A stretch of 64,000 bases of DNA from Polyodon spathula (GCF_017654505.1 NC_054534.1:17105193-17169192); one strand, 5' to 3'; shown: positions 47,101 through 57,197, counted from the first letter of the stretch. Notes: generated by a model from the letters alone, not told the origin. Numbers and translations: made by a program.

Positions 47101-48737
47101 TAAGCAATTTAATCAAAATGTTTGGTGATGTGTTTTCTAACGTGCCCGGAAGAACGCATTTGATTGAACATGCTATTATCACTCCGCCAGGTCTGAGAGT
47201 TAGACAGAGACCGTATCGCATTCCAGAAAGTCGGAGAGATTCTGTCCGGAGGGAGGTGGAGTGTATGTTGAAACTTGGGATAATTGAACCTTCCCGAAGT
47301 GAGTGGTGTAGCCCAATTGTACCAATAGACAAACCAGATGGGTCACTACGGTTATGTATAGACTTTAGGAGGGTGAATGCTATCTCTAAGTTTGATGCAT
47401 ATCCCATGCCTCGGGTAGATGAACTCTTAGACAGGCTGGGGCGAGCTCGGTTTATTTCAACTTTGGATCTGACGAAAGGATACTGGCAAATTCCATTAGC
47501 AAAAGCCTCTCGTGAGAAAACGGCATTCTCAACCCCAGATGGTCTTTTTCAATTTTGTACTATGCCGTTCGGACTTCATGGAGCTCCCGCAACTTTCCAG
47601 AGACTGATGGACAGGGTATTACAACCTCATCGAGAGTATGCAGCTGCATATATCGATGACGTAGTCATATACAGTTCTTCCTGGAAAGAACATTTGAGTA
47701 GATTAAAAGCCGTCCTACAGTCTCTGAGGAAGGCGGGACTCACAGCGAACATGGCAAAGTGCGCTATTGGAAAAGAAGAAACAAAATATTTAGGTTTCAT
47801 AATGGGTAAGGGTAGAGTAAAACCGTTGGTTTCAAAAGTCCAGGCTTTGTTGGATTCACCGGTTCCTACCACAAAAACCCAGGTGAGATCATTGTTGGGA
47901 TTGGCTGGTTATTACCGCCGCTTTATTCCACACTTTTCCACTATAGCCGCCCCTCTCACTGATCTCACTAAAAAGAACGCTCCAAATAAAATTAAGTGGA
48001 GTGCAGAGTGTCAGACAGCCTTGGAATCTATTAAAACTAATTTGAGTCAGGCCCCAGCATTAGTAAGCCCGGATTTCAGCCGAGAGTTCATCCTTCAGAC
48101 CGATGCATCACACACTGGTCTGGGGGCGGTTCTGTCCCAGGAAAAAAATGGTATAGAACACCCGATATTATATATTAGTCGGAAGTTACTGCCGAGAGAA
48201 CAGAGGTACTCGGTGGTAGAGAAAGAATGCCTGGCAGTAAAATGGGCGGTGGAGTCCTTAAAATACTATCTTCTGGGACGACCCTTTGTACTCATCACAG
48301 ATCACGCCCCTTTAAAGTGGTTAGACACAATGAAGGATTCAAACGCTAGGATTACGCGGTGGTACCTGGCGCTCCAACCCTTCGCCTTTCAAATAAGGCA
48401 TCGTGCAGGTAAGTTACATCAAAACGCTGATTTTTTTTCCCGGGAGGGAGGGGAAAAGGAGGGGTTAGAGGTTTCCGAGTGTTCCTTCGGCTCCACTCTG
48501 AGGGGTGGGATATGTGATGAGTCAAAGGGGTTTCGGTCTGCAATTCAGCCTCCCAACAGTAGAAGGCATCAAACCAACTCGGGATTTCCCTTACCAAGGT
48601 CTTGTGACCATGACAAAAGTCATCTTTTTGAGGGGCGGCACCTTGGTGAGGGGCGGAAGTACGAGTATGTAAATTCCAGCCACTGGAGTCAAGTGAAATT
48701 AAGGATACCTGTCAGTTTGGGATTGGTGATCCACTGA
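44157..48737 (+). CDS. Gag-Pol polyprotein of Gmr1-like gypsy element
   Basis: 1526 residues with no stop or frameshift. The ATG at 44157 follows the primer-binding site directly; an in-frame TTG upstream lies in the LTR and is unlikely. The N-terminus has a charged coiled-coil-like helix, then a capsid region related to the SCAN domain (about residues 55-220). A CCHC zinc knuckle follows (C283, C286, H291, C296), then the protease site DSG (D340). Integrase has an HHCC finger (about 605-645) and DDE residues D670, D729 and E765, spaced DD35E. Reverse transcriptase has YIDD at 1165-1168, and RNase H has D1316. The last 75 codons lie inside the 3' LTR. Gag and Pol share one frame, so no frameshift signal is needed. 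It is likely mobile or very recently so, apart from the damaged LTR ends. Confidence 0.95.
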   Translation: MDPATVLAMFREQEEKREEREARRQEQLAQFFGQLVEKISTPAAETAVARMFSSQPKLQKMTPEDDPEAFLVTFERVAEAAGWPKEHWAMKLAPCLTGQAQAAYRALMAPEAADYIKVKEAILSRLGITEETYRRRFREYQLSKGVRPRVAGQYLLDQCTRWLQPEEHTPQELVQKIAIEQFTSILPPGNREWVRRNQPTTLEKAIILAEAYEDANEGAASDPTPAPKLTRTNPSVKPRGGNQTFRPWRSRLAPSWARENPPNLSVTDSQDKQTPLVPSTPVCYRCNEPGHIARDCPMMEVDLARRSWSAVTGKNTGECWEGPYQLRVQVGDKSTNAFADSGCAQTLIRQALLEGVTWEPQGKVAISCIHGETRVYPTTKVRLTVDGYSAYVKVAVAQCLPYPVLLGRDWPFFDRILGREMVLVSTRGQSKQREKTIGEIFPLQSDLFNPKIRLRKTKRERRVEKYEGTLRRQGEGSDSKVNQSCKRQGKGVGVQCDRGCEVTDVEGHIIKDTPLSVPNHWDRDIDLGYEQQNDPTLQYAWKQVRYVEGKDMQEGQPVVFPHFSVSGHLLYRITRAPGTGQLVKQLLVPRPFQSEVMRLAHDIPFSGHLGTEKTQERILARFFWPGVYGLVRKYVSECPECQLAAPKLVRPAPLVSLPIIGVPFERIGVDLVGPLEGAESGYRYILVVVDYATRYPEAVPLRSMSAEVVANELVKIFSRVGIPKEILTDQGTNFMSGCIQQLYKLLKIRSIRTSVFHPQTDGLVERFNQTLKSMLRRFVDQEKRNWAKLLPYLLFAVREVPQSSTGFSPFELLYGRQPRGILDLIREGWEEQSKDSKNIVKYVLQLRDRLELVGRLAHDNLKVAQQKQQQSYNKNARIRNFRPGDKVLLLLPSSESKLFAKWQGPFEVIRAIGKVNYEIRQPGRRKENQIYHVNLLKPWKEREVHFISPEQEGEDYGPSIEPVSAAGVPMGEQLTPDQRKEVSNLIKMFGDVFSNVPGRTHLIEHAIITPPGLRVRQRPYRIPESRRDSVRREVECMLKLGIIEPSRSEWCSPIVPIDKPDGSLRLCIDFRRVNAISKFDAYPMPRVDELLDRLGRARFISTLDLTKGYWQIPLAKASREKTAFSTPDGLFQFCTMPFGLHGAPATFQRLMDRVLQPHREYAAAYIDDVVIYSSSWKEHLSRLKAVLQSLRKAGLTANMAKCAIGKEETKYLGFIMGKGRVKPLVSKVQALLDSPVPTTKTQVRSLLGLAGYYRRFIPHFSTIAAPLTDLTKKNAPNKIKWSAECQTALESIKTNLSQAPALVSPDFSREFILQTDASHTGLGAVLSQEKNGIEHPILYISRKLLPREQRYSVVEKECLAVKWAVESLKYYLLGRPFVLITDHAPLKWLDTMKDSNARITRWYLALQPFAFQIRHRAGKLHQNADFFSREGGEKEGLEVSECSFGSTLRGGICDESKGFRSAIQPPNSRRHQTNSGFPLPRSCDHDKSHLFEGRHLGEGRKYEYVNSSHWSQVKLRIPVSLGLVIH
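48499..48512 (+). promoter_or_regulatory. Polypurine tract
   Basis: TGAGGGGTGGGATA directly precedes the 3' LTR start TGTGATGAG. It is the expected plus-strand primer site and is embedded in the coding frame. Confidence 0.8.
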
Positions 48738-49094
48738 CTACCGGGGCGGGGTTTGCATACTAAAGGGAACGTGCTACTGTGTTCGGGGTTGGTCCTAAGG
48801 AATAGAGGCGGGGAGAAAAAGGCTGGAGGAGGACTTGGTTGTTGTGGACTGTGTCACGAACGGGGGCTTTACTAACTGGTTCTTTTCTGTTTTTATTCCT
48901 TTTGTTTTATTTTTTTGGATTAAAGCAGAACGCGACGAGGACTAAGAGGCTCCCGTTCCTTTGTTTTTGATTACTCCCGCACTCCCTCCCTCACATCCTT
49001 TTTTATTATTTTTCTTTTTTTCCTCGTGTAATATTAAATAAAATTTTAATTGTTACACGTAAATCACTGTCTGGAAAATCCATTTGTACTCACA
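48513..49094 (+). repeat. 3' LTR of gypsy element
   Basis: Begins TGTGATGAGTCAAAGG and ends at ACTCACA, nine bases short of the end seen in the 5' LTR and the solo LTR. The first 225 bases are the C-terminal part of the pol reading frame. Confidence 0.92.
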
Positions 49095-49823
49095 GTAAGC
49101 TGAATTCACTGTCATGGTCATGGAACCATACCTGGACAATCCTAGCCTTGTGGCATAGGGCATTATCCTGCTGAAAAAATCCATTAGCAGAAGGATACAC
49201 TGCTGCCATGAATGGATAAACCTGATTGGCAATGATGTTCAGATATCCTGTGGCATTCAAAAGTTGCCCCACTTTTATCAAGGGGCCCAATGTGTGCCAT
49301 AAAAACACACCCCACACCATCACACCACCACCACCAGCCTGCAATGTTGACATGCGGCATGATGGATGCATGTACTCATGTGGTTTTCTCCATACCCTAG
49401 TCCTCCCATAAGCATGAAACAGCAAGAACCGGGATTCATCAGACCAGGCAATGTTTTTCCAATCCTCCAGTGTCCAGTGTTTTCGTTCCTTAGCCCACTG
49501 CAACCACAGTTTCTTGTGTTTTGCTGAAAGAAGTGGTACTCTGTTAGGTCGTCAACTGCCATAGCCCATTCGTGTCAAGGTACGACGAGTTGTGCATTCT
49601 TTTATGGGTCTTTCGGCAACAATGAATGAATGGCACACATACATAATCCATGTCTCAATTGTTTCAAGGCTTAAAAATCCTTCTTTAACCCGTCTCCCCT
49701 TCATCTACACTGACTGAAATGGATTTAACAGGTTACATTAATAAGGGATCATAGCTTTCATCTGGATTCACCTCGTCAGTCTATTTCATGGAAAGAGCAG
49801 GTGTTCCTAATGTTTTGTACACT

Positions 49824-49828
<5 letters not shown>
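49095..49828 (-). mobile_element. Tc1-like DNA transposon e, truncated at gypsy junction
   Basis: The right terminal repeat CACTGAGTGTACAAAACATT (read inversely at 49809-49828) abuts a TG microsatellite. The transposase on the - strand contains AKERKHWTLEDWKNIAWSDE, FLWHTLGPLIKVGQLLNATG and FFQQDNALCHKARIVQVWF. It is cut exactly at the gypsy LTR edge, before the catalytic Glu block. The missing part is not on the other side of the gypsy element. Confidence 0.88.
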
Positions 49829-49860
<32 letters not shown>

Positions 49861-49882
49861 CACACACACATACACACACACA
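49827..49882. repeat. (TG)n/(AC)n microsatellite
   Basis: TG repeats, then TATAC and CA repeats. Confidence 0.92.
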
Positions 49883-50181
49883 TTCCCAGAACATTTTACT
49901 GGGAAAACAGATTTGAAGGATTGAAACTACAGCAGAACGGTCGAGCACAACATTTTAAAGGAATTATTTATTGTTCCTCTCTACTTGGAAGAAGACACCG
50001 CAGGAAAAAGGCATTAGTCCCATTAGAAGCGGTTGTGTAAGGTGACAATACTGTACATAGAGAGCTCTACGGTGAAACTTAACATTGTTGGTTCGACCAT
50101 CAATTTTATTTAAGGAGCATGTGTGGTACCACTGCTTTCACGACCTAAAGCATGGATCACCAATTAAATTTTTTCTGTAAT

Positions 50182-53100
50182 AATAATAATCTCTTCTTCT
50201 TAGCGTGCACTGTTCTTGTTCAGCCAAGCAACTGCTGAATCAACAGCTACGTGTAAAGCACGGAGTCCACCCGGGAAACTTGCCAGCGGGCAGTCCTCCA
50301 CAATGTTTCTGCCCACATGAGCAGAGTGGGCTGTCTTCGAGGCCCCAGTCATAAAGACACGCTGCACGTCGACCGTGACCAGTATGATAGCGATTAAGTA
50401 AAGTCCAATTTTGGCGTGGCAGGTTGAAGCCGGGCGGGCGGTCTGTTGGGTCGGCAATGTGGAATTGGTTGTGAGTGTCGCTCTGGAACCACTCCTCTTG
50501 CCACTGGGTTGTTGATGACCAATCAGGGTCAGGAAGTGACAGCCAGACTGGGCATCTAGATTCCAGACGCACCTTTGGTGGATGGAGGATAAAGTCATGC
50601 AATGGTAGTGCCGGGTTATCCTGGATCTTGTTGACGATTTTGACCACTGCTTCCTTGCGCCGAATGTGTAGAGGTGTGATGTTGCTCAGCACCGGTAGCC
50701 ACTGGACCAGAGTTGAGCGAAAAGTGCCCGAAATGGTCCACATTGCAGAGTTCAGATGAGTGTCAATTTTCTTTGCATGCAAACTGCGACACCAGACTGG
50801 GGCACAGTACTTAGCTGTTGAGTAGCAGAGAGCAAGGGCTGTGGACCGGAGGACCGGTGTTCGTGCTCCCCATGATATGCCGGCCAACATACTCAGCAAG
50901 TTATTTTGTGCGTGGACTTTCGCGGCTGTCTTTATCAGGTGGTCTTGGAATGTCAGTGAACGATCCAGGGTAACACCAAGGTAAATTGGGCTGTGGTCGC
51001 ACTTAAGCCGTTTACCATCTAGGACTACATTCAGTTCCTGTGAAGCACTTGCATTGTGCAGGTGAAAAACTGCTGAGACAGTTTTTGTGACGCTTGGTTG
51101 GAGTCGCCACTTTTTGCAGTAGTCGGATAAGACATATATGCCATATCAATGTTGAGACGCTCTTCGAGTTCTTCGAAAGCTTGGGCTTGAGTGGCACAGC
51201 AGATGTCGTCCGCATACATGAACTGGGTTGAGAGTGGGTGCGAGAACAGATCCTTGTGGGAGACCATTCTGCTGAATCCGCCACCTGCTTACTTCTTCAC
51301 CCATGTGTACTCATATCCTCCGGTCTCGCAGCAGGAACTCCACGACATCTGGAACCCAAGCTGGCAAGGATTTTGCCAGCTTTAACAAGAGGCCTGTGTG
51401 CCAGACGGTATCATACGCTGCAGTTAAATCCAGGAAAACGGCACCGGTTTTAAAGTTCCATTGGAAGCCCTTTTTCGATGAAGGTAGCTAGAGCCAGGAC
51501 TTGATCACATGTACTTCTTCCTGCTCTGAAACTTGCTTGTTCAATTAGGAAGATCCGCTCAACATCTGGGGTGATGCGTTTAAGGATCACCCGCTCCAGG
51601 ATCTTGTAGCATACTGAAAGTATTGATATAGGTCTGTAACTTGCTGCGACGCGAGGGTCTTTACCCGGTTTCAGGATAGCGATGACTTTTGAGCAGAGCC
51701 AAACTCGTGGCATGAGGCGCTCTGACAGGACACGCGTTAGAAACCCAGCCAGCCATGCCCTTACCCTTGGTCCTAAATGCTTCAGGAATTCTGGGGGGAT
51801 GTTGTCATAGCCCATGGCGGTTCCAGATTTCATTCTGTTCAGAGCTTCTGCCAATTCAGCAGGTGTGACTGGATTAACTGTGACCTGACCAACTATTCCT
51901 TCGGTGGAGTTGACGCCACTCGTCTCTTACACATCTCTTCCATTGTTTCTCGAGAGGTGCTTTGCCAACCTCTATCAGGTGAGTGGCCACCTGGTTTGCC
52001 ATCACTCCTGGGCAGCTACATGAAGGAGGTTTCTGGGATGCACCAAGTCAGCGGACCAAGTTCCATGCCTTCCTGCTTGAGTGGGTGAAATCAAGGTTTC
52101 TTGTCGATTCCTCCCAGCGCGCTGTTCTGGCTGCATTCAATGATTCCAACAATTGGTCCACAAACTCTGGGTATCCTGAATCTTCGTACTCTTTCAACAG
52201 AGCCTCACATTCATCGTCCAGGCACGGTATGTACACCGGTCTTCGGCCTCTTGGAACTGATGACGTTGCTGCTTTGAAGATTGCTTGACGGAAGCGGTTA
52301 TACGCCTCTTCAACCGGAATGATGCGAAGTGGAATCGTTGGAATGCTGCGGTCGGCTATCTCACTAAACTTCTCCCAGTCTGCCTTTCTGAAGTTCCAAC
52401 AAAGCTTGTTTGAGCTGTGGATTGTTGGTAGGCGCAGACTAATATGTATCAGTGATGGTCTGTGCTGGGAATATGGAAAGTCACTGAGGATCGTTCTGGC
52501 AGTAGGTTGGGAATGACCATTCATAGTGCTCACCCAACATAAGTCTGGTGAGTAGTCTTTGGACCAGCGGGCTGAGTGGAAGGAACCTGGTTGTTTTGGG
52601 TCGTATGATAGGATAATGTAATTTCTGGCGGCCCAAGTAACAAGGCTGTCACCGTCATTGGATACATCCTCATATCCCCAGTCTGAATGGTGGCTGTTGA
52701 AATCCCCCACATAGATAGCGGGAGGACGAAGCACCGGTAGAACTTGACTGTCCCAGTTGGCACTCAGAGGCTTGTAAGCATTAGCAATTTGAAAACCTCC
52801 GACTTCGATGACATCGCAAAAAGCGGTTGACGAAATTAACAGAGCATCGGCAACGTCGCCGCGGACGTACGTTGCACGGCCGTGCTTCGGGCGATTTGCA
52901 TGACACAGCAAGTCAAAGCCGTCAATGGCATAGCGACCGGCCTCTTCAACCGCAATGTGCGTCTCTTGTAGACAGACAATGTCAATCTTGAGCTGATGAG
53001 CAAGACTGCTGATCAGTGTGCTCTTGGCTGGTGATAAGCCTTCGAGTTGAGTTGAAAAACTTGAATGGCTTGAAAGTCGGAGGATCCTGCCACGTTGTGG

Positions 53101-53225
53101 CTTGCATATCGCAAGTGGCCGGGATCCATGAAAAACTGATTGGATTCGATCAGCAGGGTTGGATCAATTAGCAGTACCAAGGTACTGACAGGGAGCGCCA
53201 CGTGAAGACTGATCCAATGCTCCCC
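50182..53225 (-). mobile_element. Non-LTR retrotransposon (LINE), decayed EN-RT element
   Basis: A 3.04-kb element on the - strand: apurinic-type endonuclease, reverse transcriptase, then a Cys/His C-terminal finger, ending in a short (ATT)n tail. Its 5' end GGGGAGCATTGG and its tail are both bordered by TAATAATAA-like sequence, either a target duplication or a target microsatellite. No gag-like ORF1 was found. The clade is not certain; the C-terminal finger recalls Jockey/I-group elements. Confidence 0.88.
50200..53130 (-). pseudogene. LINE endonuclease-reverse transcriptase, frameshifted
   Basis: The endonuclease begins with DIVCLQETHIAVEEAGRYAI near 52990 and includes YVGDFNSHHSDWGYEDVSND and QHRPSLIHISL (52048-52911). 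The reverse transcriptase includes SGTAMGYDNIPPEFLKHLGP, ASYRPISILSVCYKILERVI and RAGRSTCDQVLAL (51450-51854). It continues with AYDTVWHTGLL and FMYADDICCATQAQAFEELE (about 51010-51450). The C-terminus has LNRYHTGHGRRAACLYDWGL and VEDCPLASFPGGLRALH, ending LNKNSAR. At least four frame changes break it. A frameshift near 50320 separates CSCGQ from the following HxxxC finger residues. It cannot make a functional protein. Confidence 0.88.
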
Positions 53226-53444
53226 ATAATAATAATAAACATTTCTCAGACAAATCCAATGTTAACATGAGCAATTATATCAAATAGCATCAATAGGTAA
53301 TCCCACACAGATAGTGAAGGTGAGATTTTTTGTTGGTAAAAATAAATAAATGAAAAAAATCAGTTGCAAAGATGTTCTTGGTAATAGTTATTTTGTTCTT
53401 GCCAGATTGTGTGGCTTTTGTGAAATATTTTATGTGCAACTGTA

Positions 53445-53481
<37 letters not shown>

Positions 53482-53840
53482 TATTATTATTATTATATTT
53501 TTTTATGTTAAAAGTTAGCGTGGATGACTCAAACGCAAGCCTCAGTAAGCCTGTTATTCATAAATATGAAGCAGATTTGTTGCCAAAACAGTTCACAGTC
53601 GATTTTACTGTTGCAGATTGCATAATGTCAGATGATGAAAACCATTCTGCAGCGAGGAAGTATTTATTAAAGTAAACACAGCAGTTAATATATGCTTCAC
53701 ATTGTGTTTGGTGCAAATTAACCCTGTGGTTTTCTGAATGCTCAATATTCTTAATTAATTAATTGATTTATTAAATAAATATTTCAGATCAGCCAACTGC
53801 AGGTGGTTTAAATGTTTACAGAAAAATATAAACATGGCAC
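53226..53840. other. FANCC intron 4 with (TTA)n microsatellite
   Basis: Contains (TTA)n at 53447-53494. Nothing else recognised. Confidence 0.55.
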
Positions 53841-54391
53841 TGTGAGGCGTGTGAGTAAAAATGGATTTTCCAGACAGTGATTTACGTGTAAAAATTTAAA
53901 TTTTATTTAATATTACACGGAAAAAAGAAAAATAATAAAGAAGGATGTGAGGGAGGGAGTGCTGGAGTAATCAAAAATAAAGGAACGGAAGCCTCTTAGT
54001 CCTCTTCGCGTTCTGCTTAAATCCAAAAATAAAACAAAAAGGAATAAAAACAGAAAAGAGCCAAGTTAGTAAAGCCTCCGTTCGTGACAGAGTCCAAACT
54101 CCCACGTACTTCCCTCCAGCCTTTTTTCCCCCGCCTCTATTCCTTAGGACCAACCCGCCCCGGTAGTCAGTGGATCACCAATCCCAAACTGACAGGTATC
54201 CTTAATTTCACTTGACTCCAGTGGCTGGAATTTACATACTCGTACTTCCGCCCCTCACCAAGGTGCCGCCCCTCAAAAAGATGACTTTTGTCATGGTCAC
54301 AAGACCTTGGTAAGGGAAGTCCCGAGTTGGTTTGATGCCTTCTACTGTTGGGAGGCTGAATTGCAGACCGAAACCCCTTTGACTCATCACA
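53841..54391 (-). mobile_element. Solo LTR of the Gmr1-like gypsy family
   Basis: 551 bases on the - strand from TGTGATGAGTC to CGCCTCACA, the same LTR as at 48513-49094 but in opposite orientation. The flanks GGCAC (53836-53840) and GACAC (54392-54396) match at 4 of 5 bases. It has more substitutions than the full element and lacks about 40 bases between two GGGTTGG-like repeats. It fixes the true LTR end. The U3-encoded C-terminal pol frame is still open (54167-54391). Confidence 0.92.
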
Positions 54392-54399
54392 GACACCCA

Positions 54400-55684
54400 T
54401 GGTTTACATTTAATCAGTCTAGACTAGATTACTTTACCTATACCAACAAATAGTTAGTATTTTTTAAGTAAGTTGTGCCAACTACCTTAGTGTATTTGCT
54501 CACTTAGAGGACCTTTATCAAACATGTTAAAAAAAAAAAATCCATATGGAAGTTTTTTTTTATTGTTTTTTCTTTCCTTTTTTCTTTTTCAAAGCACCGT
54601 GAACCAAGTTCTCTTTCTAGTTATTTAATACATTTTTTTTTTTTTTAAGTTGTAGATCAGAAAACATCTGGCAGATTAAAAGTTTACTACTAGAATTAGA
54701 CGAATTCCATTTTATTTAATTTGGTAGTATTTTAATGTGCAAAGGTTTAATCTGGTTGCTTTTTTAGAATAAAGCCCCTTCCACATCCTTGTCCCAATTT
54801 GTGTAGACTGAGACACAGCATGAGCCAGACTACAGCAGACTTGTAGGAACATTTGCTCTAATCAACATTTGGGCCGATGGTTCAATCCAGAGAAGCTTGG
54901 ATGGAAGCATCCGTAACAAACTGCTTCTGGGACATTAATACACGCATTGTGTACTTGCATCTGTGCCCTATCTAAAGCAGCATGAAATCAAGTAGCCAAC
55001 CCGCATGACACCTGGCCCTGACCAGGTAGGTTCCAACCTGGGTAGAGCATGCCAGTGTGAAAGGGGCCTGAGTTGGTTGAAAAATATTAGGTTTTAATGT
55101 AAACAATACCTCTCCCATCTGTTAGACACCAGGTGTTGCAGCTCTATCAGTAAGACTACAGCTCTGTTTGTAATGAAAGACGCATTTTTAAATGCAGTAG
55201 CAGAAAAACAATCCTTCTCTGGACTATTGAAACATCACTTGTTCCTGCAGAGAATTAATAAAAAAAAATATTATTAAAAGTTATACAGCCAACGCACAGC
55301 AAGAGAGATCTATTTTTTCACTTTTACCTCTTACATATTACACCTTCTAACAAGCTCGATGGTTGTCTTACACCTCCATTGGCACTGACACATATTTTAA
55401 CTCAAATATGTGGATATTTGGTCTGCCTTGGAAGTAAGCACATGAATCCTTGCCATAAACACACAACAAAAATTATGAATTTTGACCAGCACTTCAGGAT
55501 TGGCAATAGGGATTTGTACAATCAGCCCCAGCCCCAGCCCTGTCCTGGCTGTAACCAAGAACACCCAACACAAGTAGAGCACCTTGGAATCCTATTTCCC
55601 CAACCACAGAGCATCCACTCTGAGATAGGGAGGGAGGACTGAGGAGCGGCACTGGATTTCTCCAGCACAATGCCAATTATTATT
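54400..55684. other. FANCC intron 4, near exon 4
   Basis: No exon or element recognised. Confidence 0.4.
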
Positions 55685-55736
55685 ATATGATGATGATGAT
55701 GATGATGATGATTATGATGATGACGACGATGATGAA
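55685..55736. repeat. (GAT)n microsatellite
   Basis: About 17 imperfect GAT units. Confidence 0.92.
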
Positions 55737-55796
55737 ATCCTTTCCTTACTGCTGTATATGATTAACATAAGAAATGGTTTTACAAAACTCACAACT

Positions 55797-55988
55797 CAGG
55801 GGAGGGGAATTCCAGAATGGGTTCGCATTTTTCGATGGGGTCATGCTCAATCAATGTCCAACAAAAAGTCTTTCATTGCATTTGATGCCTATTATGCCAT
55901 TTTCTTTTTAAATGTTGTTAAAAGAAAAATATCAAATTGAACACATTTGTAAAAGCTTAGCCAAAATAAAAACTAAAATAAAATAAAA
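55797..55988 (+). repeat. 192-bp duplication, copy 1
   Basis: Begins CAGGGGAGGGGAATTCCAGA. It is nearly identical (about six differences in 192 bases) to 56403-56594, in the same orientation, 606 bases away. FANCC exon 4 lies between the copies. Confidence 0.95.
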
Positions 55989-56025
55989 AATCTGAAAACA
56001 GGTCAGTTAAAGTTCATTCTCATAC

Positions 56026-56117
56026 CTGTATCCAGCCATTGGCATTTAATTCGACGGCATTCTGTGGTTCAGCACTGTATAGACACCATAAACACTGCAG
56101 CAGAGTCCTTTGGCTCT
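56026..56117 (-). CDS. FANCC: FANCC exon 4
   Basis: A 92-base exon between GCTATAAG and GTATGA. With the G from exon 3 it reads ESQRTLLQCLWCLYSAEPQN and AVELNANGWIQ. Human has [20 protein letters not shown]...LNSWIQ; ours is one codon shorter at the start. Conserved blocks are ESQ, CL-CL, EPQN and WIQ. Confidence 0.9.
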
Positions 56118-56341
56118 CTTATAGCAGGAAACAAAAGAAACAGTTGTAAGAAAACTCAGAAAGGAGACTTTAGTATGCAGAGGTATAGAAAAAAAAATCA
56201 AAGTGATTATCACATTAAACTAACCCTCTATAACAATTTCTGTTACACACAATTTACAGTACTATATTTATTATACATGCTAGTCTTTAGAGACCTTTCT
56301 GCTATCTAGCGCGAATAGACACGAAAACCAGTAACACACTA

Positions 56342-56392
56342 TAGCTAGGGCCATAAGTTTTGCATCACCCTGTAGAATTAACTAACTCCCCA
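56342..56392. mobile_element. Single end of the Tc1-type MITE family
   Basis: TAGCTAGGGCCATAAGTTTT then GCATCACCCTGTAGAATTAACT matches the terminal repeat of the MITE at 7282-7632. The partner end was not found, so it is a fragment. Confidence 0.6.
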
Positions 56393-56402
56393 AGCACCAA
56401 GA

Positions 56403-56593
56403 CAGGGGAGGGGAATTCCAGAATGGGTTCGCATTTTTCGATGGGGTCATGCTCAATCAATGTCCAACAAAAAGTCTTTCATTGCATTTGATGCCTATTG
56501 TGCCCTTCTCTTTTTAAATGTTGTTAAAAGAAAAATATCAAATTGAACACGTTTGTAAAATGTTAGCCAAAATAAAAACTAAAATAAAATAAA

Positions 56594-56594
<1 letters not shown>
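56403..56594 (+). repeat. 192-bp duplication, copy 2
   Basis: Second copy of the repeat at 55797-55988, on the other side of FANCC exon 4. It runs into a TA/CA microsatellite. Confidence 0.95.
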
Positions 56595-56624
<30 letters not shown>

Positions 56625-56625
56625 G
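56594..56625. repeat. (TA)n(CA)n microsatellite
   Basis: A short TA tract followed by CA units. Confidence 0.9.
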
Positions 56626-56987
<362 letters not shown>

Positions 56988-57197
56988 TAGTTTTTTTGTT
57001 TCGGTTTATTGTCTTAACCCTAAAATTCTAGGTGATGCAAGAAGCTGCAGCTGTACATTGCCCTGCCACGGCTGTGTCACACTAAATTACAGCAATCTGT
57101 AATCATGAAAGAGGAGATCACCATGACCTACATCCAAAACTTAAAATGCTCAAACATGTAATCTAAACAAAATTTCAAATAGAACATTGTTTAGATG

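Larger units (their letters stand above)
43612..49094 (+). mobile_element. Ty3/gypsy LTR retrotransposon, Gmr1-like clade
   Basis: A 5.48-kb element with two direct LTRs (43612-44137, 48513-49094), a primer-binding site, a polypurine tract and one open gag-pol frame. Domain order is gag, zinc knuckle, protease, integrase, reverse transcriptase, RNase H. Integrase before reverse transcriptase is unusual for Ty3/gypsy and defines the Gmr1-like group described from cod and other deuterostomes. The LTRs differ at about three positions over the shared 0.5 kb, so the insertion is young. The outer ends are incomplete: about 65 bases are missing from the 5' LTR and about 9 from the 3' LTR, and no target duplication is seen. 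Confidence 0.95.
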
